From Candidatus Omnitrophota bacterium (GTDB taxonomy: Bacteria; Omnitrophota; Gorgyraeia; Zapsychrales; JANLHA01): a stretch of DNA of 32,363 nt. Below the pieces are notes generated by a model that saw only the letters and a program-made list of their open reading frames with translations, was not told where the DNA came from and searched no databases. Location: positions 1 to 32,363 of the forward strand of contig JADLGJ010000072.1 in the NCBI GenBank assembly GCA_020849375.1, written 5' to 3'. Below are positions 7,192 through 15,627 of this stretch, piece after piece. The translations under genes were made by a program, and so were the position numbers. Each line of letters begins with the position of its first letter. Within the stretch, counting starts at the first letter, position 1.

Positions 7192-9207
7192 ATGAAAAAA
7201 ATCATAGGTTTAGTTTTTGTAGCGCTATTGATCATCACCGCAAACAGCGCGTACGCCAGCGTCAATCTTGATACGATCGTGGTCACTGGTTCGCGTTTAG
7301 AGCAAAAAGAATATAGGGTCGCGAGCAATGTCACGGTCATTACGCAGGAACAGATCGAGGCTTCCAATGCCAACAGTCTTCCCGATCTTTTACGCTACGC
7401 GCAAGGTTTGAATATTTATGATAACAGCACCAGCAAAACAGCGGTTGTCGACATTCGCGGTTTTGGTGATACTGCGGCAAGAAATGTCCTCGTCTTGATC
7501 AACGGCCGCAAAGTCAATTCGATTGATGTGTCGGGCCCGGATCTTTCGCAGATCCCGATCGGCGCGGTCGAACGCGTTGAAATTATTCGCGGGGCCGGGT
7601 CTGTCCTTTATGGCGATAATGCCGTCGGCGGCGTTGTTAACATCATTACAAAAAAGGGCCAAGGTGATTTTCGCGGGAAGCTCGGAGCGAATTATGCGAG
7701 CTATAATTCCAGCGATGAACATCTTGAGCTTTCCGGCTCGAAAGGCAAGATGAACAAATTTTCGTATTTTCTCTATTCAAAGTATTCAGACCAGCGTGGT
7801 TACCGCGAGAATAGCGATGACTTGGCCAAAGATTTCAATACGCGCTTAGGTTATGAATTTTCTCAGGATTATGCCGGTGAAGTTGAAGTCGGCTGGCACG
7901 AAGACGATTCCGGGTTACCGGGTGGGCTTTTATCAGCCGATCTTGCCAGTAAAGGCCGCCGCGCGACAACGAACCCTGATGATTATTCATCAACGAAAGA
8001 CCGCTACGTGAAGGTCAATTTAAAAGCCTCCCCGTCGGTTGATGGGATGTATTTCGGCGGGCTCACGCTTGACCTTTTGTACCGCAACCGCGATGTCTTC
8101 GACTCGTTCAATACTTTCGGCCCATTCCATACCAAGCGGTCGATCGATACGTACGGTGTCGCGGGTAAATATGCTTTTGACCGGACGATCTTTAATAAGG
8201 AAGTCAATTTCGTCACCGGCATAGATTACTATGACAACACCAATGATATCCTGGGAAGCGGGGACAATGTTGACGATATCACGATCAAGAAAAAAGAATT
8301 CGGGATCTACGAACACTTGCAGTATGAGCTGATCGATAGCCTTTTTGTGAGTACGGGAACACGCTATAACCACGCCAACTATGAATTCCATCAACGTAAT
8401 GTTGTTGTTGACCAAGAACAAACCCCTGACCAATGGGTGAATTCCGGTGGGTTAAAATACGAATACGCCAAAGGCTCTAATTTGCATTTTAGCTGGCAGC
8501 AGACATTCCGTTTCTTAGCGACGGATGAATGGTATAGCACGGCTAATTTTCCGGGCTTCGGGATCACCCCGGGTTTAAACCTTGATCTCAAGCAACAGTC
8601 CGGTGAGCAATATGAAGTAGGGGTCAAGCATAATTTCAGGGATACGATGGTCGTGGGCATTACGCCGTATTTGATGGTCAATAAGAACGAGATCTTCTTT
8701 GACCCGGTCACGTTCGCCAACAGCAACTATGATAAGACGCGCCGCTTCGGGATCGAGTTCGACCAGAAAGTGGACCTGCTTAAAGTGGTCAATTTTAGCT
8801 TTCTGGATAAATTGGACCTGATCACGACGTATACCTATCAAAATCCGCGTTTTGACAAAGGGGCTAATGACGGGAAGTTCATCCCGATGGTCCCGACGCA
8901 CTCGGCAAGCCAGACGCTTTATACCGAGTTCTTGCAGCATTTTAATTTTTCTTTAACGGGGCGTTTCGTCGGGTCGCGTTATGCGATCAATGACGTACAG
9001 AATAGCACGCCGCTGGTCAAACCGCATCAGGTCCTCGACACGAAATTAGCTTACAAAGCTAAAGATTACGAGATCTATGTCGCGGCCAATAATATTTTCG
9101 ATATGCGCTATTCTGATTATGTCGCCAAATCGACTTCTTCCTCGGATAAATCTTATTTCCCGGCCCCGGAAAGGAATTTCAGCGTCGGCATGGATTGGAA
9201 ATTCTAA
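7192..9207 (+). CDS. btuB: TonB-dependent outer-membrane receptor, BtuB-like (corrinoid)
   Basis: A 22-strand barrel receptor that would import corrinoids across the outer membrane using TonB energy. From the ATG at 7192 it has 671 residues: a signal peptide (MKKIIGLVFVALLIITANSAYA), a TonB box at DTIVVTG, a plug domain with the usual DIRGFG, NVLVLINGRKV, VERVEIIRGAGSVLYGDNAVGGVVNII, then a barrel ending in ...SVGMDWKF with a terminal Phe. The ORF track begins at 7069, but that adds 41 residues encoded by the riboswitch terminator. GGGAG (7182-7186), 5 nt before 7192, and the signal peptide fix the true start. The upstream cobalamin riboswitch is the reason to assign corrinoid as substrate; the protein sequence alone would only say TonB-dependent receptor. 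Confidence 0.9.
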   Translation: MKKIIGLVFVALLIITANSAYASVNLDTIVVTGSRLEQKEYRVASNVTVITQEQIEASNANSLPDLLRYAQGLNIYDNSTSKTAVVDIRGFGDTAARNVLVLINGRKVNSIDVSGPDLSQIPIGAVERVEIIRGAGSVLYGDNAVGGVVNIITKKGQGDFRGKLGANYASYNSSDEHLELSGSKGKMNKFSYFLYSKYSDQRGYRENSDDLAKDFNTRLGYEFSQDYAGEVEVGWHEDDSGLPGGLLSADLASKGRRATTNPDDYSSTKDRYVKVNLKASPSVDGMYFGGLTLDLLYRNRDVFDSFNTFGPFHTKRSIDTYGVAGKYAFDRTIFNKEVNFVTGIDYYDNTNDILGSGDNVDDITIKKKEFGIYEHLQYELIDSLFVSTGTRYNHANYEFHQRNVVVDQEQTPDQWVNSGGLKYEYAKGSNLHFSWQQTFRFLATDEWYSTANFPGFGITPGLNLDLKQQSGEQYEVGVKHNFRDTMVVGITPYLMVNKNEIFFDPVTFANSNYDKTRRFGIEFDQKVDLLKVVNFSFLDKLDLITTYTYQNPRFDKGANDGKFIPMVPTHSASQTLYTEFLQHFNFSLTGRFVGSRYAINDVQNSTPLVKPHQVLDTKLAYKAKDYEIYVAANNIFDMRYSDYVAKSTSSSDKSYFPAPERNFSVGMDWKF

Positions 9208-9210
9208 TCC

Positions 9211-9219
9211 TGTTATAAT
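9211..9219 (+). promoter_or_regulatory. extended -10 element before the YfhO-like gene
   Basis: TGTTATAAT is a perfect extended -10. It lies in the 18-bp gap after btuB and ends 6 nt before the GTG at 9226, so transcription would begin at or next to the start codon. There is no good -35 at 17 bp (TGGATT). Confidence 0.55.
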
Positions 9220-9225
9220 GGGCAC

Positions 9226-11361
9226 GTGAAAAAGAACTTCGATCCCTTTTGGCTCGTCGGTGGCTTGACCATTATCGCTTGGGTCTTCTGCTTTCGTGTC
9301 TTTCTGACCCGTGAAGCCCCGCTGATCTCCGATGCTGTTTCTTTCTACGACCATCTTAAATTCTACATTGATAACATCTCCCGCGGTATTTATCCACTGT
9401 GGGACCCCTTATGGAGCTGCGGCTCGCCAAATGAATTCTTCCTGCGGCGGATCGGGCCTTTTAATCCTTTTCTCCTTCTTATCATTATTCCTTATAAATT
9501 AGGACTGCCATATTGGGCCGCCTTTGCGTCCTTTATTACGTTCTATTTTTTCTTAGGCATGGCCGGTTTTTATAAACTGGCCTTAGAAGTCCTGAAAGAT
9601 AAAAGATCCGCGTTGTTAGCGTTTGTCTTGCTGAGTTTTTCCTCTCTGGGAACAAGAGTGTTCGATTCGTATATCATGATGTTCATGACGCCGGCGATCT
9701 GGTTTTTTTATTTTTTGTTCGTTTTCGATCGCACTTTTCAAAAGTACGCGCTTGGAGGCATGGTGTTTTGCACAATGCTTTTGATGACAACATACATTCC
9801 GTTTTACTTTATCGTCATTGTTTTAACGTTCGGGTTGTTCTTTGTGCCGGTATTCCCGCGGGAGAGCAAAAGTTTCGTTTTTGGCCTCATGGAGTTTGGC
9901 CGTCGGAACCCCTTTTTCTTTTTGTTATGCGTGGCTGCTGTTGCAGCGTCCTGTGTTCCCGGATTGATGTTCTTTAAACAGGCCGGGCAGGGGACTTTCG
10001 CCATGCCGTTACGGCATTTTGATGCTGCGGCCCAGAACGTTCTGAGCGTCAAATCCGATGTCACGACATATTGGGCGATCCCGGAAGATTTACTTTTTTC
10101 TCTTTTTTATTTGGAGGACCTGCGGCTCTTTAATTTTGCGGTCTTTTATGTTCCTCTCTTGTGCATTATTTTCTGGCTCATGAGCCTGGCGACACCGCTT
10201 AACCGTAAGCTCGTTTTTATGTTTATGTGGGCGTTCTTTCTTTTTTTGATGGGATCGCCCTATCTTGTCCCCCTTTACGATTTTCTAAATCAGCACATTT
10301 TCTTCTTTAAATATTTCCGCAATCTGCATTTCTTTCTTTGGCTGGTGATCCTACCGTTATTTATTCTTTTTGTCGTCGCGCAACTGAAAGATTTTCTCGG
10401 CATCGTAAGCATGCCGGCGCAACGCAAGAAATGGATCGTTTGCTTTATCGTCCTTGTCCATATCGTATTGGCCGGCTTTTTGGTTTGGCGCGACAGTTTT
10501 AATTATTCGACGTGGGCGGTCCTGGCCCTGAGCTTCGTAACGTTCGTTCTTCTTTTGTGGGGGCGTTTGTCCGTGGGGTTCTTTTACGGGTTTTGTTTTA
10601 TTGTCGCCGCGATCGAACCTATGGAGGCGTACCAAAATTTAAATAATAACGTCGAAAAGTATCTGGCCCTCTCCGTGTATGACCAATTTTCGCCGGAATT
10701 TCAGTACACGCGCGGACAAAAGACGATCTTGCTGGTTAATGAGAAGGATCTGACGCACGAAACCAATGCAAGAAACAATCCGCTTTATTTTGGGACGCAG
10801 TGGTACAACATGCTTTGGGATAATGTTGATTTTGCGGTCTTGAAAAATTATACTTTTGCGAAATTCGTTCTTTATGACCGTATCGAGAGTTTTGATGAAG
10901 AAAAACAAGATTTACGAACGGTTGAGCGTTCGTGGCAAAGCAAGCTCAATGTGGCTTATATTGCTCCCGGACAAATTGACACGTCGTTAGCAGGCCTTGT
11001 TCGGCCTGTCGGCCCCGACTCTCCGTCGCCTATGGCCATTGAGAAAGACAGTGAGCAATTCCGTGTGGTCCGCAGTGATGCCAATATGGTCAAAATAAGA
11101 ACCAACTTCTCAGCCGAGAAGTTCTTGGTCTTCAATGACGGGTATTATCCCGGATGGCATGCTTATCTTAATGATAAGCCCGTGACGTTGTACCGGGCGA
11201 ATGTGGCTTTTAAAGGTGTTGTCTTGCCGCCGGGACAGCAGTTTGTTGAGTTCCGGTTCGGCCAACCTTGGCGGTATGGCGTGGAAGTTGCCCTTTTGAC
11301 CTTCTATGGGGCTTTCTTTTCTAGTGTGATATGGTTGTGGCGCAAGGAGAGAAATGCTTAG
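9226..11361 (+). CDS. YfhO-like polytopic membrane protein (putative glycosyltransferase-C type)
   Basis: 711 residues with about a dozen membrane helices and a C-terminal extracytoplasmic domain. The early loop SFYDHLKFYIDNISRGIYPLWDPL resembles the acidic first loop of GT-C glycosyltransferases and YfhO proteins. The C-terminal block FLVFNDGYYPGWHAYLNDKP, then ANVAFKGVVLPPGQQFVEFRF, is typical of YfhO-family proteins, which act in lipid-linked sugar transfer in Firmicutes. A helix follows it near the end. The acceptor and sugar cannot be told from sequence. The start is GTG with no Shine-Dalgarno and an extended -10 only 6 nt upstream. The gene overlaps the next one (a TPR protein) by 8 nt, so the two are probably made together. 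Confidence 0.75.
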   Translation: MKKNFDPFWLVGGLTIIAWVFCFRVFLTREAPLISDAVSFYDHLKFYIDNISRGIYPLWDPLWSCGSPNEFFLRRIGPFNPFLLLIIIPYKLGLPYWAAFASFITFYFFLGMAGFYKLALEVLKDKRSALLAFVLLSFSSLGTRVFDSYIMMFMTPAIWFFYFLFVFDRTFQKYALGGMVFCTMLLMTTYIPFYFIVIVLTFGLFFVPVFPRESKSFVFGLMEFGRRNPFFFLLCVAAVAASCVPGLMFFKQAGQGTFAMPLRHFDAAAQNVLSVKSDVTTYWAIPEDLLFSLFYLEDLRLFNFAVFYVPLLCIIFWLMSLATPLNRKLVFMFMWAFFLFLMGSPYLVPLYDFLNQHIFFFKYFRNLHFFLWLVILPLFILFVVAQLKDFLGIVSMPAQRKKWIVCFIVLVHIVLAGFLVWRDSFNYSTWAVLALSFVTFVLLLWGRLSVGFFYGFCFIVAAIEPMEAYQNLNNNVEKYLALSVYDQFSPEFQYTRGQKTILLVNEKDLTHETNARNNPLYFGTQWYNMLWDNVDFAVLKNYTFAKFVLYDRIESFDEEKQDLRTVERSWQSKLNVAYIAPGQIDTSLAGLVRPVGPDSPSPMAIEKDSEQFRVVRSDANMVKIRTNFSAEKFLVFNDGYYPGWHAYLNDKPVTLYRANVAFKGVVLPPGQQFVEFRFGQPWRYGVEVALLTFYGAFFSSVIWLWRKERNA

Positions 11362-12271
11362 GAATTTGTTCAAAGTTATAATGTCCCGCACGGCCGTATT
11401 ATATGTTCTGGCCGCGGGCTTTTTGTTGATCGTCGGGGATTTTCCTGTCGCCTGGAACCATGTCGTCACCAGCGCGTTAAGCCGTTATATGCCGGCACAC
11501 GAGTATTTGAAAGATTTTGATAAGGACCGCACAAAATTTGATTTTAAGAAGAATAAAGAGTTCGAGCTGTATTACCGCAAATTAACAGAATTGATGCCTG
11601 AGTTGCCGGAAGCGAATGCGATGTTGGGTTTTTGCTATTTCTACGACGGGAAGATTGACCGCGCAATCGCCGCTTACCAAAAGGCGGCACGGCTTGAACC
11701 TAAGGTTTTTAATTTTTATTATAATCAAGGGGTCATCGCCCTTGAGCGTCGTGATCAGGCCCGTGCATTAGAATATTTTAAACAGAGCCTTGATGTCCCT
11801 ATTGCGGATAATTTGCAGTTTATTGTGACTTCTCGGATGTATAAGCCGCTTTTGCCGGAGACGCGGATCGCGGATGTCCTGGCGAAGGAAATGGGGGAGC
11901 ATGTTTATGCCGTTTATCGGTGGGCGTATTTTGAAACCTTGGCCCTTGCCGAACAGCAAAAAGATTACAGCGTGATGTTGAGATATGCGCGCCAAGGCGT
12001 GGCACAAGGATTATTGGAGGCAGGTGTCGGGAATTATTATGCCGGACGCGCCGCTTATGGTTTAAAAGAATACGAGGCTGCGGCCGGTTATTTGCAGGAG
12101 GCGATACGTTCGGGTTTTCATTATGCCCAGGCTTTTGAAATGATCGGGATCTCTTTGCGGGCGCTCAATCGCCGCGAAAGTACGGCGGCGATCGCTGCCG
12201 CTGCGAGTTTGACGCACGAAGGCAAGATCTTCAAACCTGCACCGCACAACAGGGATCTCTTGATCTATTAA
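11354..12271 (+). CDS. membrane-anchored TPR protein
   Basis: 305 residues. One N-terminal membrane segment (AVLYVLAAGFLLIVGDFPVAW) anchors a helical-repeat domain. Clear TPR units are ANAMLGFCYFYDGKIDRAI, FNFYYNQGVIALERRDQARA and NYYAGRAAYGLKEYEAAA; a further partial one covers AQAFEMIGISLRALNR. TPRs are protein-binding scaffolds, and no enzyme motif is present. The ATG sits inside the end of the YfhO-like gene (8-nt overlap) with AAGGAGA just upstream, so translation is coupled. The pairing suggests it supports or regulates the membrane transferase, but the partner is unproven. It converges on the minus-strand gene at 12280 with an 8-bp gap and no obvious terminator. Confidence 0.85.
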   Translation: MLRNLFKVIMSRTAVLYVLAAGFLLIVGDFPVAWNHVVTSALSRYMPAHEYLKDFDKDRTKFDFKKNKEFELYYRKLTELMPELPEANAMLGFCYFYDGKIDRAIAAYQKAARLEPKVFNFYYNQGVIALERRDQARALEYFKQSLDVPIADNLQFIVTSRMYKPLLPETRIADVLAKEMGEHVYAVYRWAYFETLALAEQQKDYSVMLRYARQGVAQGLLEAGVGNYYAGRAAYGLKEYEAAAGYLQEAIRSGFHYAQAFEMIGISLRALNRRESTAAIAAAASLTHEGKIFKPAPHNRDLLIY

Positions 12272-12279
12272 AAGAGGGA

Positions 12280-13371
12280 TTAATCGTCGTCGGGTAGGAT
12301 CCTGAATTGCACCCAGATGGGTTTGTTGGCCGTCACGGGCGGCTTGCTTTTTGAAGGGAACGCCGCCGCATCAATATCAAGCACCCCTGACTTGCCATTG
12401 AATTCGGTCAATTCTTTTTTGCGGAACCAAAAATTGCCCAAGAGGTCAATCGGGGCTCTGTTGGCGGGAAGGGTCCGCGCGATCGTCGGTAAAAGCGAAG
12501 CGCTGTCCCAGATCAGCCCGCGTGATTCAAAGGCAAATTCGCCAAAGATCATCATATCCTGTGTTTCCGGATATTGGGTTTTGACCGCCTCAGAAAAATT
12601 CTCCAGTGGAGCGATCGATCCCAGCGAAAGGCCGGAAGCCGGCGCTGCAAAAGTGGCGACGATAAAATCAAAGTCTCCCGCTTTGAACAGGCCGTAAGAC
12701 GGCGCTATAGGGAGAGGGTCTGCGCCTTTGAAAAGGGAGCTCTTTTGTAAAGGTTGGATCCTGTCGTCGCGGTATAGATAGGCGGTCAATGTCTTGCCAG
12801 TCTCGGCCTGGACAGTTTCGTAGACGGCGTTATAGCGTAAGATCTTGAGGGCCGTCGAAATTCTTTTTAAGAAGATCTCATTGGGAAGTTTCGTGATCGT
12901 GCTCAATTCGCAAAAGCGCATGATATTCGCAAGATGGATGATCTCTTTATCGGAAAGAGGATCGTTGAGGATAAGATCCGCATTAAAAGAGCAAATCGTG
13001 ATCTCGTCCGTCTGGTGCCGGATCATCTCCCCGGGTAACTCCTTTTCGAGTGTGGCGGGATCAAAAATGGTCTCGTCAAAGGTCAGGCTTTCGAGGGGTT
13101 TTTCTGCTTTGAGGTCCTTTGTTTTGAGGGGAAGAGATTTCTTCCATTCGGCTATTTTACCGCCGAAATCTTTGGTAAAATCTTTCAAAGATTTCTTGTA
13201 GTCCCGCAGGTAAAAGTTTATTTTGCTGATATCTCTTTGGTGCGCACGCTGAAAATCTTTGTTGGTGTAGAGCACATATCCGGCAGCGGTAATGATGATC
13301 AGGCAGAAAAGGAGTGTTAGAAAAGCGTTGCCGTTCTTGTTCGAGATTTTTTGGGAGAGGTCCATACGCAT
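12280..13371 (-). CDS. single-pass membrane protein of unknown function
   Basis: 363 residues with no recognised domain. After a short basic tail there is one membrane helix (FLTLLFCLIIITAAGYVLY), then a Lys-rich, helical stalk (about 40-85) and a roughly 270-residue domain, probably in the periplasm. That domain has four cysteines at most (around FCELS and ICSFN) and no catalytic signature I can see. The first ATG is at 13371, and a second in-frame ATG two codons later is equally possible; neither has a Shine-Dalgarno. A good extended -10 (TGCTATAAT on the minus strand) lies 17 nt upstream. It is transcribed alone, flanked by convergent and divergent neighbours, so context does not suggest a role. 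Confidence 0.75.
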   Translation of the reverse strand: MRMDLSQKISNKNGNAFLTLLFCLIIITAAGYVLYTNKDFQRAHQRDISKINFYLRDYKKSLKDFTKDFGGKIAEWKKSLPLKTKDLKAEKPLESLTFDETIFDPATLEKELPGEMIRHQTDEITICSFNADLILNDPLSDKEIIHLANIMRFCELSTITKLPNEIFLKRISTALKILRYNAVYETVQAETGKTLTAYLYRDDRIQPLQKSSLFKGADPLPIAPSYGLFKAGDFDFIVATFAAPASGLSLGSIAPLENFSEAVKTQYPETQDMMIFGEFAFESRGLIWDSASLLPTIARTLPANRAPIDLLGNFWFRKKELTEFNGKSGVLDIDAAAFPSKSKPPVTANKPIWVQFRILPDDD

Positions 13372-13388
13372 AGATTTTATTTTTTTGT

Positions 13389-13397
13389 ATTATAGCA
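13389..13397 (-). promoter_or_regulatory. extended -10 element of the orphan membrane-protein gene
   Basis: Minus-strand TGCTATAAT is a perfect extended -10, 17 nt before the ATG at 13371. The 10-bp palindrome TTTCATGAAA (13408-13417) lies where the -35 would be. Confidence 0.55.
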
Positions 13398-13456
13398 TCA
13401 ATTCTGTTTCATGAAATGAATGTCCGAAGTAATTTCAACTTAAAGAAAGGTAATGT

Positions 13457-14107
13457 ATGGGTATAAGAAAAGGATTCTTTGAACACATTCGTGTCTGTAT
13501 TTTCCGCGGATTATTGGCGATCATTCCGATTTTGCTGTGCGTGCTGGCGGTCCAGCTTTTATATGTTTTGATCGACAAGCGGATCATGGGTTTTTTGGAT
13601 AAATTTATCAGTCTCCGGCAGATCCCGGGCTTGGGGATATTACTTCTTTTGTTGACGCTTTACTTGATCGGGTTGATCGTCAGTAATATTATCGGCCGTC
13701 AATTCTTTAAGCTTCTCGAGAATATTACCGAACGGATTCCTTTTATTAAAGCCATTTATTCCGTTGGGAAACAACTGTCACAGGGTCTTTCCGCCGCTGA
13801 AGGAAAAAGCCAGGCGTTTAAGAAGGCCCTTTTGGTCAAGGTGACTGACAATATTTGGGTGCCAGCTTTCTTAATGAATTCCAAAGTGGATCCAAAAACA
13901 GGGGAAGAATTGTATTTTGTTTTGATCCCTACGGCGCCTACTCCTGGGTCCGGCTTTGTCGCTATGGTCAAGCCCAGCCAGACCATTGACCCCGGCTGGA
14001 GTATTGAAGAATGTTTGAAGGCGATCGTTTCCGTTGGTATCGTTGTTCCGGAAAAACTTGGAGATTATGAAGGGCCCATTGCCAAGGAGACGGGCAACGA
14101 CATTTGA
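13457..14107 (+). CDS. DUF502-family membrane protein
   Basis: 216 residues matching the DUF502 family throughout: an N-terminal helix (GLLAIIPILLCVLAVQLLYVL), a second hairpin of helices (GLGILLLLLTLYLIGLIVSNIIG), then the conserved cytoplasmic block ERIPFIKAIYSVGKQL and the C-terminal domain with PTAPTPGSGFVAMVK, which is the family hallmark. Family function is not established; these proteins are found in many bacteria and plants. The ATG at 13457 has AGAAAGG six bases upstream. The C-terminal MSIEE-like region is present as GWSIEECLKAIVSVG, and the length is normal. The next gene starts 87 bp downstream behind its own putative promoter, so the two may be separate units. Confidence 0.88.
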   Translation: MGIRKGFFEHIRVCIFRGLLAIIPILLCVLAVQLLYVLIDKRIMGFLDKFISLRQIPGLGILLLLLTLYLIGLIVSNIIGRQFFKLLENITERIPFIKAIYSVGKQLSQGLSAAEGKSQAFKKALLVKVTDNIWVPAFLMNSKVDPKTGEELYFVLIPTAPTPGSGFVAMVKPSQTIDPGWSIEECLKAIVSVGIVVPEKLGDYEGPIAKETGNDI

Positions 14108-14109
14108 CG

Positions 14110-14136
14110 ATTACAAACAAGTCCTCAAATTGTAAT
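14110..14136. repeat. dyad repeat upstream of the HTH gene, possible operator
   Basis: ATTACAA (14110-14116) and TTGTAAT (14130-14136) form a perfect inverted repeat with half-site centres 20 bp apart, two helical turns. It abuts the putative -35 (TTCACA) of the regulator gene that follows. This placement fits autoregulation by a dimeric HTH protein; binding is not shown. Confidence 0.4.
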
Positions 14137-14165
14137 TCACAGAGCCGGCCGTTACCGTCTATACT
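14136..14165 (+). promoter_or_regulatory. candidate promoter of the HTH-GIDE-LemA operon
   Basis: TTCACA (14136-14141) and TATACT (14160-14165) are 18 bp apart, with a predicted start near 14172. A second inverted repeat, ACTTTC (14163-14168) and GAAAGT (14178-14183), straddles that start. Confidence 0.45.
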
Positions 14166-14194
14166 TTCAACACTATCGAAAGTGAGGGAGTGCA

Positions 14195-14674
14195 TTGGAA
14201 TCTTACGAAGTCCTTAAAAAAGCGTTTGCGAAGCCCGGGGCAAAAAAGATCGCCGCCGAGTTGGGTTTATCGCAATCCTTGGTCTATAAATGGTCGCAGA
14301 ATAAAGCTGACCCCGAGTCCTGGCAGCAGGGCGGGGCCGTTAACCCGCTCGACCGTATTAAACAGCTTTATGAATTGACCGGTGATGCTGAGCTGATCAA
14401 TTGGCTTTGCCAGACTGCTGACGGATATTTTGTAAAAAATCCAACTGTCAAGAAATCCAGCCGCGATGCGCAAGCGTTGAGAAATATCCAGCTTTTCATT
14501 AAAGAATTCTCCGAGGCGCTTGATGCGATCTCAAAATCGTATGATGACGACAAAAGTATTGATTCCAAAGAAGCTGTCAAGATCCGCAACGCCTGGGAAG
14601 ATCTCAAGCGGGTCGGCGAAGCGTTTGTCAGGGAGTGCGAGAAAGGTGATTTTAATAAAAAATCGAGAAAATGA
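14195..14674 (+). CDS. helix-turn-helix regulator, phage CII-like
   Basis: 159 residues. Near the N-terminus AKKIAAELGLSQSLVYKWSQ is a clear helix-turn-helix; the arrangement resembles the phage CII/CP76 type of DNA-binding protein. The rest is helical with a Gly/Ala/Pro loop (SWQQGGAVNPLDRI) and a basic tail. No integrase or phage genes lie nearby, so it looks like a resident chromosomal regulator. The start is TTG at 14195 with GTGAGGGAG 4-5 nt upstream; an ATG-based start would cut off the HTH. Its stop overlaps the ATG of the GIDE gene (ATGA), making it the first gene of a three-gene unit with GIDE and LemA. Two inverted repeats in its promoter suggest it represses itself. A CII-like family is my best match, not certain. 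Confidence 0.75.
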   Translation: MESYEVLKKAFAKPGAKKIAAELGLSQSLVYKWSQNKADPESWQQGGAVNPLDRIKQLYELTGDAELINWLCQTADGYFVKNPTVKKSSRDAQALRNIQLFIKEFSEALDAISKSYDDDKSIDSKEAVKIRNAWEDLKRVGEAFVRECEKGDFNKKSRK

Positions 14675-15597
14675 GCGACGATCGCGATATAGCTTTTGCC
14701 TTTTTGGGGTTAGGGGCCGGCATATTCTTGTTTTTTAACGGATTTAGGATCTTTCGCAAGAAACAGCTCATTGACAATGTCCCGACCTCGACGGTGCGCG
14801 GCATGGCGATGGGCTTGGTCGAATTGAGCGGGCGTGCGGTGCGAGGGGCACCTTTGAAGGGGCCGTTGAGCCGCGAAGATTGTGCGGCGTACACTTACTG
14901 TATTGAACGTTATGAGCGGCGCGGCAAGTCCAGTTCATGGGTCACGATCGCGAAAGGGGACAGTTTTCATTGCTCTTTTGACGTGGAAGATGAGACCGGA
15001 AAGGTCACCGTGATGCCGTATGGCGTGGAGTTCATTTGTAATGTCCGGTATTTTTTTGAAACAGGATTGATGACCCCGCTGCCGCCCAACTTGTCGGGGT
15101 TTATGAATAATGCGGGCATTTCTTACGGCGGGTTTTTTGGTAATAGCAGGTTACGTTTTACCGAACGCAATATTCAACCCGGTGAACCTATTTATGTCCT
15201 GGGCACGGCCAAAAAAACGAACGCTGCATTAGCTGACGCGGACGTTTATAAAAGTAAATTAGCTCAGCGGCTTAATGAAGTTAAGGGCGATGCGAAGTTC
15301 ATGGCTGAGATTGACGGGAATAAGGATGGTAATGTTAGCGACGAGGAATGGCAGAAGGCTGTGATGAAGATCGAGCATGACCTGTTGCAAAGCGAGGTCA
15401 GCAGTGCGGCGTCATCCCAGCTTCCTGATGTCGTGATCGCAAGAGGCGATGTCGAGAGAATATTTATTATTTCTGATAAAAGCCAAAAGGAACTGGGTGC
15501 GGTGCTGGGTTGGCAGGTCATTGGAGGGGTTTTCGGCGGTGCGGTGGTGTCCGTTGCGTGTTTGTGGTATTTATTGGTGCGGTTTCATATATTTTAG
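14671..15597 (+). CDS. GIDE-domain membrane protein with an EF-hand
   Basis: 308 residues. Membrane helix 1 (about 7-26) is followed by the GIDE domain (about 35-185): AVRGAPLKGPLSREDCAAYTY, then a strand-rich part ending in RNIQPGEPIYVLGTAKK, the conserved closing strand. GIDE domains are known from eukaryotic mitochondrial E3 ligases and from many bacterial membrane proteins encoded next to LemA; here there is no RING finger. Unusually, residues 215-226 (DGNKDGNVSDEE) form a complete 12-residue EF-hand calcium loop with D1, N3, D5, G6, V8 and E12, on a helix-loop-helix between the GIDE domain and the C-terminal membrane helix (about 280-303). This suggests calcium sensing on the same side as the GIDE domain. 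The ATG overlaps the HTH gene stop; lemA follows. Confidence 0.85.
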   Translation: MSDDRDIAFAFLGLGAGIFLFFNGFRIFRKKQLIDNVPTSTVRGMAMGLVELSGRAVRGAPLKGPLSREDCAAYTYCIERYERRGKSSSWVTIAKGDSFHCSFDVEDETGKVTVMPYGVEFICNVRYFFETGLMTPLPPNLSGFMNNAGISYGGFFGNSRLRFTERNIQPGEPIYVLGTAKKTNAALADADVYKSKLAQRLNEVKGDAKFMAEIDGNKDGNVSDEEWQKAVMKIEHDLLQSEVSSAASSQLPDVVIARGDVERIFIISDKSQKELGAVLGWQVIGGVFGGAVVSVACLWYLLVRFHIF

Positions 15598-15627
15598 GTG
15601 ATGGGGCTTAATTAACAAGGAGGAAGT

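Noticed and set aside
14195-14674. Prophage remnant suggested by the CII-like regulator
   Set aside because: No integrase, structural or lysis genes and no attachment-site repeats nearby; the gene is tied to GIDE-lemA in one operon.
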